A DNA stretch of 64,000 nucleotides from Labrys miyagiensis (GTDB lineage: Bacteria; Pseudomonadota; Alphaproteobacteria; Rhizobiales; Labraceae). Of this stretch, positions 62,439 through 64,000 are shown piece by piece. The DNA is taken from contig NZ_BSPC01000066.1 of NCBI RefSeq assembly GCF_030160835.1, forward strand, positions 186,001 through 250,000. Reading direction: 5' to 3'. Numbering within the stretch: position 1 is the first letter of the stretch; the number at the start of each line of letters is the position of its first letter. The notes below the pieces were generated by a model. It ran no database searches, was not told the DNA's origin, and worked only from the letters and a program-made list of their open reading frames with translations. Position numbers and translations under genes: made by a program.

Positions 62439-63074
62439 TCATTGCGGCCCCTGGGCCAGTGCCAGCCTTGCGGCGAAGCCGAGCAGCAGGCTGGTGAAGA
62501 CCCAGCGCTGGGCAGTCGCGGCCTTGCGGTGGCGGGCGAGGAAGCGGCCGAGGGTCGAGCCGGCCAGGGCGTAGAAGCAGTCGAAGCCGATGCCGACCGC
62601 GACCAGGATGGCGCCGAGCAGCAGGAACTGGCCGCCGACAGTGCCAAGCTCGGGATGGATGAATTGCGGCAGCAGCACCGAGCAGAACAGCAGCGCCTTG
62701 GGGTTGGAGATATTGGTGACGAGGCCGCGCAGGATCGCATGGGCATAGCCGTGCGGCCTAATGTCCCGCGCCGCGCCCGTGAGGTCCGGCGTCAGCGATG
62801 AAGCCCGGAAGATGCTGATGCCGATCCAGATAAGATAGGCGACGCCGAAGATCCGCACGATCTCGAAGGCCCAGGCGGCGGTTTTCAAAAGCGCGGCCAG
62901 TCCGAGAACGGCCAGCGTCACATGTGCCGCGCGTGCCAGAGCGAGGCCGATGACGGTGGCCAGCGCATGGTTCCGGCCCTGCCGCGCTCCCGTATCGAGC
63001 AGCAGGATCATATCCGGTCCGGGAACGAGATAGGCCACCGTCAGGGCCCCGATGAAGATCCACAGATCCGCCAT
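62439..63074 (-). CDS. LysE/RhtB-family amino-acid exporter
   Basis: A 211-residue membrane protein with about six helices. ALTVAYLVPGPDMILLLDTG and ARQGRNHALATVIGLALARA are the family's first and second conserved blocks. LVTNISNPKALLFCSVLLPQ is the NPK motif region. It exports amino acids or related compounds. Divergent from an Lrp-type regulator 133 bases away, the usual arrangement for regulator-controlled exporters. Confidence 0.92.
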   Translation of the reverse strand: MADLWIFIGALTVAYLVPGPDMILLLDTGARQGRNHALATVIGLALARAAHVTLAVLGLAALLKTAAWAFEIVRIFGVAYLIWIGISIFRASSLTPDLTGAARDIRPHGYAHAILRGLVTNISNPKALLFCSVLLPQFIHPELGTVGGQFLLLGAILVAVGIGFDCFYALAGSTLGRFLARHRKAATAQRWVFTSLLLGFAARLALAQGPQ

Positions 63075-63207
63075 GTCATCCTCCAGTGATTATCATGTCC
63101 GAATTGAAATCTACCCCCTGGAGGCAGGGCACGTCCTTGCGTATTATATCAAGAAAATATGCTGTATTGGCACAAACAACCAATAGGGCTGATCATGGAG
63201 CGTCATC

Positions 63208-63699
63208 ATGCCAAGATTGAAACTGGACGCCATCGACAGGCGGATTCTCGCTGCCCTGCAGCGCGACGCGCGGCTGACCAATGTGCAGCTTGCCGAGGAG
63301 GTGGGCCTGTCGCCCTCGCCGTGCCTGCGTCGTGTGCGGCTCCTGGAAGAGGCCGGCGTGATCGACAGCTACCGCACTTTGCTCAGCCGCGAGAAGATAG
63401 GTCTGGGGCTCACGGTGTTCGTCAGCGTCAAGGTGGAGCGGCATCGCGACGACACGGCCGAGAAGTTCCGGCAGGCGGTACTCGCTTTGCCGGAACTGAT
63501 CTCCTGTCACCTTGTCTCGGGCGAAGCGGATTTCTTGCTGCAGGTGGCGGTGCCGGACCTTGCGGGCTATGAACGATTGCTTATCGGAAAGCTGCTCAAG
63601 CTGCCGGGTGTGACGGATATCCGCAGCAATTTCGCCATCCAGACCGTCAAGGCCCACGGACCGCTGCCGCTCGATCATTTCGGAGAATCGGAAGGCTGA
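63208..63699 (+). CDS. Lrp/AsnC-family regulator
   Basis: A 163-residue regulator. Helix-turn-helix: LDAIDRRILAALQRDARLTN, VQLAEEVGLSPSPCLRRVRL. RAM ligand domain from VFVSVKVERHRDDTAEKFRQ to DFLLQVAVPDLAGYERLLIG. It probably controls the divergent LysE gene in response to an amino acid. Confidence 0.93.
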   Translation: MPRLKLDAIDRRILAALQRDARLTNVQLAEEVGLSPSPCLRRVRLLEEAGVIDSYRTLLSREKIGLGLTVFVSVKVERHRDDTAEKFRQAVLALPELISCHLVSGEADFLLQVAVPDLAGYERLLIGKLLKLPGVTDIRSNFAIQTVKAHGPLPLDHFGESEG

Positions 63700-63754
63700 A
63701 TAGTGGGGGGACGCGCATGAGCGTTAACTTTGCAGCCCGGGAGTTGAGGCATAG

Positions 63755-63842
63755 CCGTCATTGGGAGCGAAGCGAAGCAATCCAGGGGCCAAAGGGCGGT
63801 GTCTGCCGCCTCTGGATTGCTTCGCTTCGCTCGCAATGACGG
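63755..63842. repeat. Chromosomal palindromic repeat
   Basis: CCGTCATTGGGAGCGAAGCG on the left is matched by CGCTTCGCTCGCAATGACGG on the right, with GCAATCCA/TGGATTGC inside. The long imperfect palindrome is of the GAAGCGAAGCAATCC type scattered in many alphaproteobacterial chromosomes. Confidence 0.75.
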
Positions 63843-63896
63843 TGTTTCTCCCGCCCTCATCGACCAAAGTTAGCGCCTATGTGGGGACCCGCCTGA

Positions 63897-64000
63897 TCAG
63901 GCGAACGCCTTGAGATAGGCTTCCCCCTTGTTCCATTCGTTGCGGCGGGCCGAGAGGCCGATATAGCCGTCGGGTCTTATGATCAGCAACCGGCTCGCAT
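63897..64000 (-). CDS. C-terminal end of a probable FAD-dependent monooxygenase
   Basis: A partial gene running off the right edge on the reverse strand. The visible end is SRLLIIRPDGYIGLSARRNE, then WNKGEAYLKAFA. LLIRPDGYIG is the usual close of the PheA/TfdB-type FAD monooxygenases with a thioredoxin-like C-terminal domain. Only about 33 residues can be judged. Confidence 0.55.
   Translation of the reverse strand, partial: ASRLLIIRPDGYIGLSARRNEWNKGEAYLKAFA

Noticed and set aside
1-64000. CRISPR arrays and rRNA genes
   Set aside because: No regularly spaced identical repeats and no rRNA-like sequence were seen anywhere in the window.

Overview
The window joins two kinds of DNA. The right half (about 31.8-64 kb) is GC-rich, tightly packed chromosome of an alphaproteobacterium, most likely of the order Hyphomicrobiales. 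This rests on the order ccmI-ccmE-ccmF-ccmH, dps, degP, response regulator, histidine kinase, glnE, clpS, PAS histidine kinase, pepN, and on a MSRAF-type GreA-like protein after transaldolase. The left half (1 to about 31.8 kb) is AT-richer accessory DNA made of decayed phage and transposon pieces, small exported cysteine-rich proteins and one biosynthetic cluster. The chromosomal side of the junction appears to start inside a DsbA/2-hydroxychromene-2-carboxylate isomerase-type gene, of which only the last ~30 codons remain at 31821-31916. The other island end is not in the window.

Region by region: 1-1.1 kb holds three closely spaced genes ending in a Rap1a/Tai-type exported protein. 1.3-7.4 kb looks like a decaying phage-like element: a serine recombinase, small proteins, a structured RNA leader, a helicase-primase-like gene broken by two frameshifts, a Lar-like zinc-ribbon gene broken twice, an intact H-NS-like gene and a recombinase fragment. 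7.5-13.8 kb is a cluster of small exported cysteine-rich proteins and two SPOR-like exported proteins, with several partial copies of one gene pair. 14.2-15.1 kb is a dead IS66 transposase. 15.4-23.1 kb is a class II lanthipeptide cluster: ABC exporter, a 48-residue precursor not larger than most ORF cut-offs, LanM synthetase, a luciferase-like flavin oxidoreductase and a formylglycine-generating-enzyme-like protein. 23.1-24.2 kb is a pile of IS and integrase fragments. 24.5-27.1 kb has three more exported proteins. 27.4-29.1 kb has IS, resolvase and terminase remnants, and 29.1-31.6 kb small phage-type genes and a pentapeptide-repeat membrane protein.

In the core, ccmIEFH carries out haem handling for cytochrome c maturation. 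DegP, with the two-component pair behind it, suggests envelope stress control. glnE links to nitrogen control, and clpS and pepN to protein turnover. A protealysin-like M4 protease is followed directly by its emfourin-type inhibitor. A TetR regulator is coupled to a large MFS-acyltransferase-AMP-ligase fusion and has a clear candidate operator upstream. LysE and an Lrp-type regulator are divergent.

The most interesting items are the lanthipeptide cluster with its overlooked precursor (17211-17357) and a MITE between precursor and synthetase, and the RNA leader at 3251-3361, in which a terminator loop is perfectly complementary over 10 nt to an upstream hairpin.
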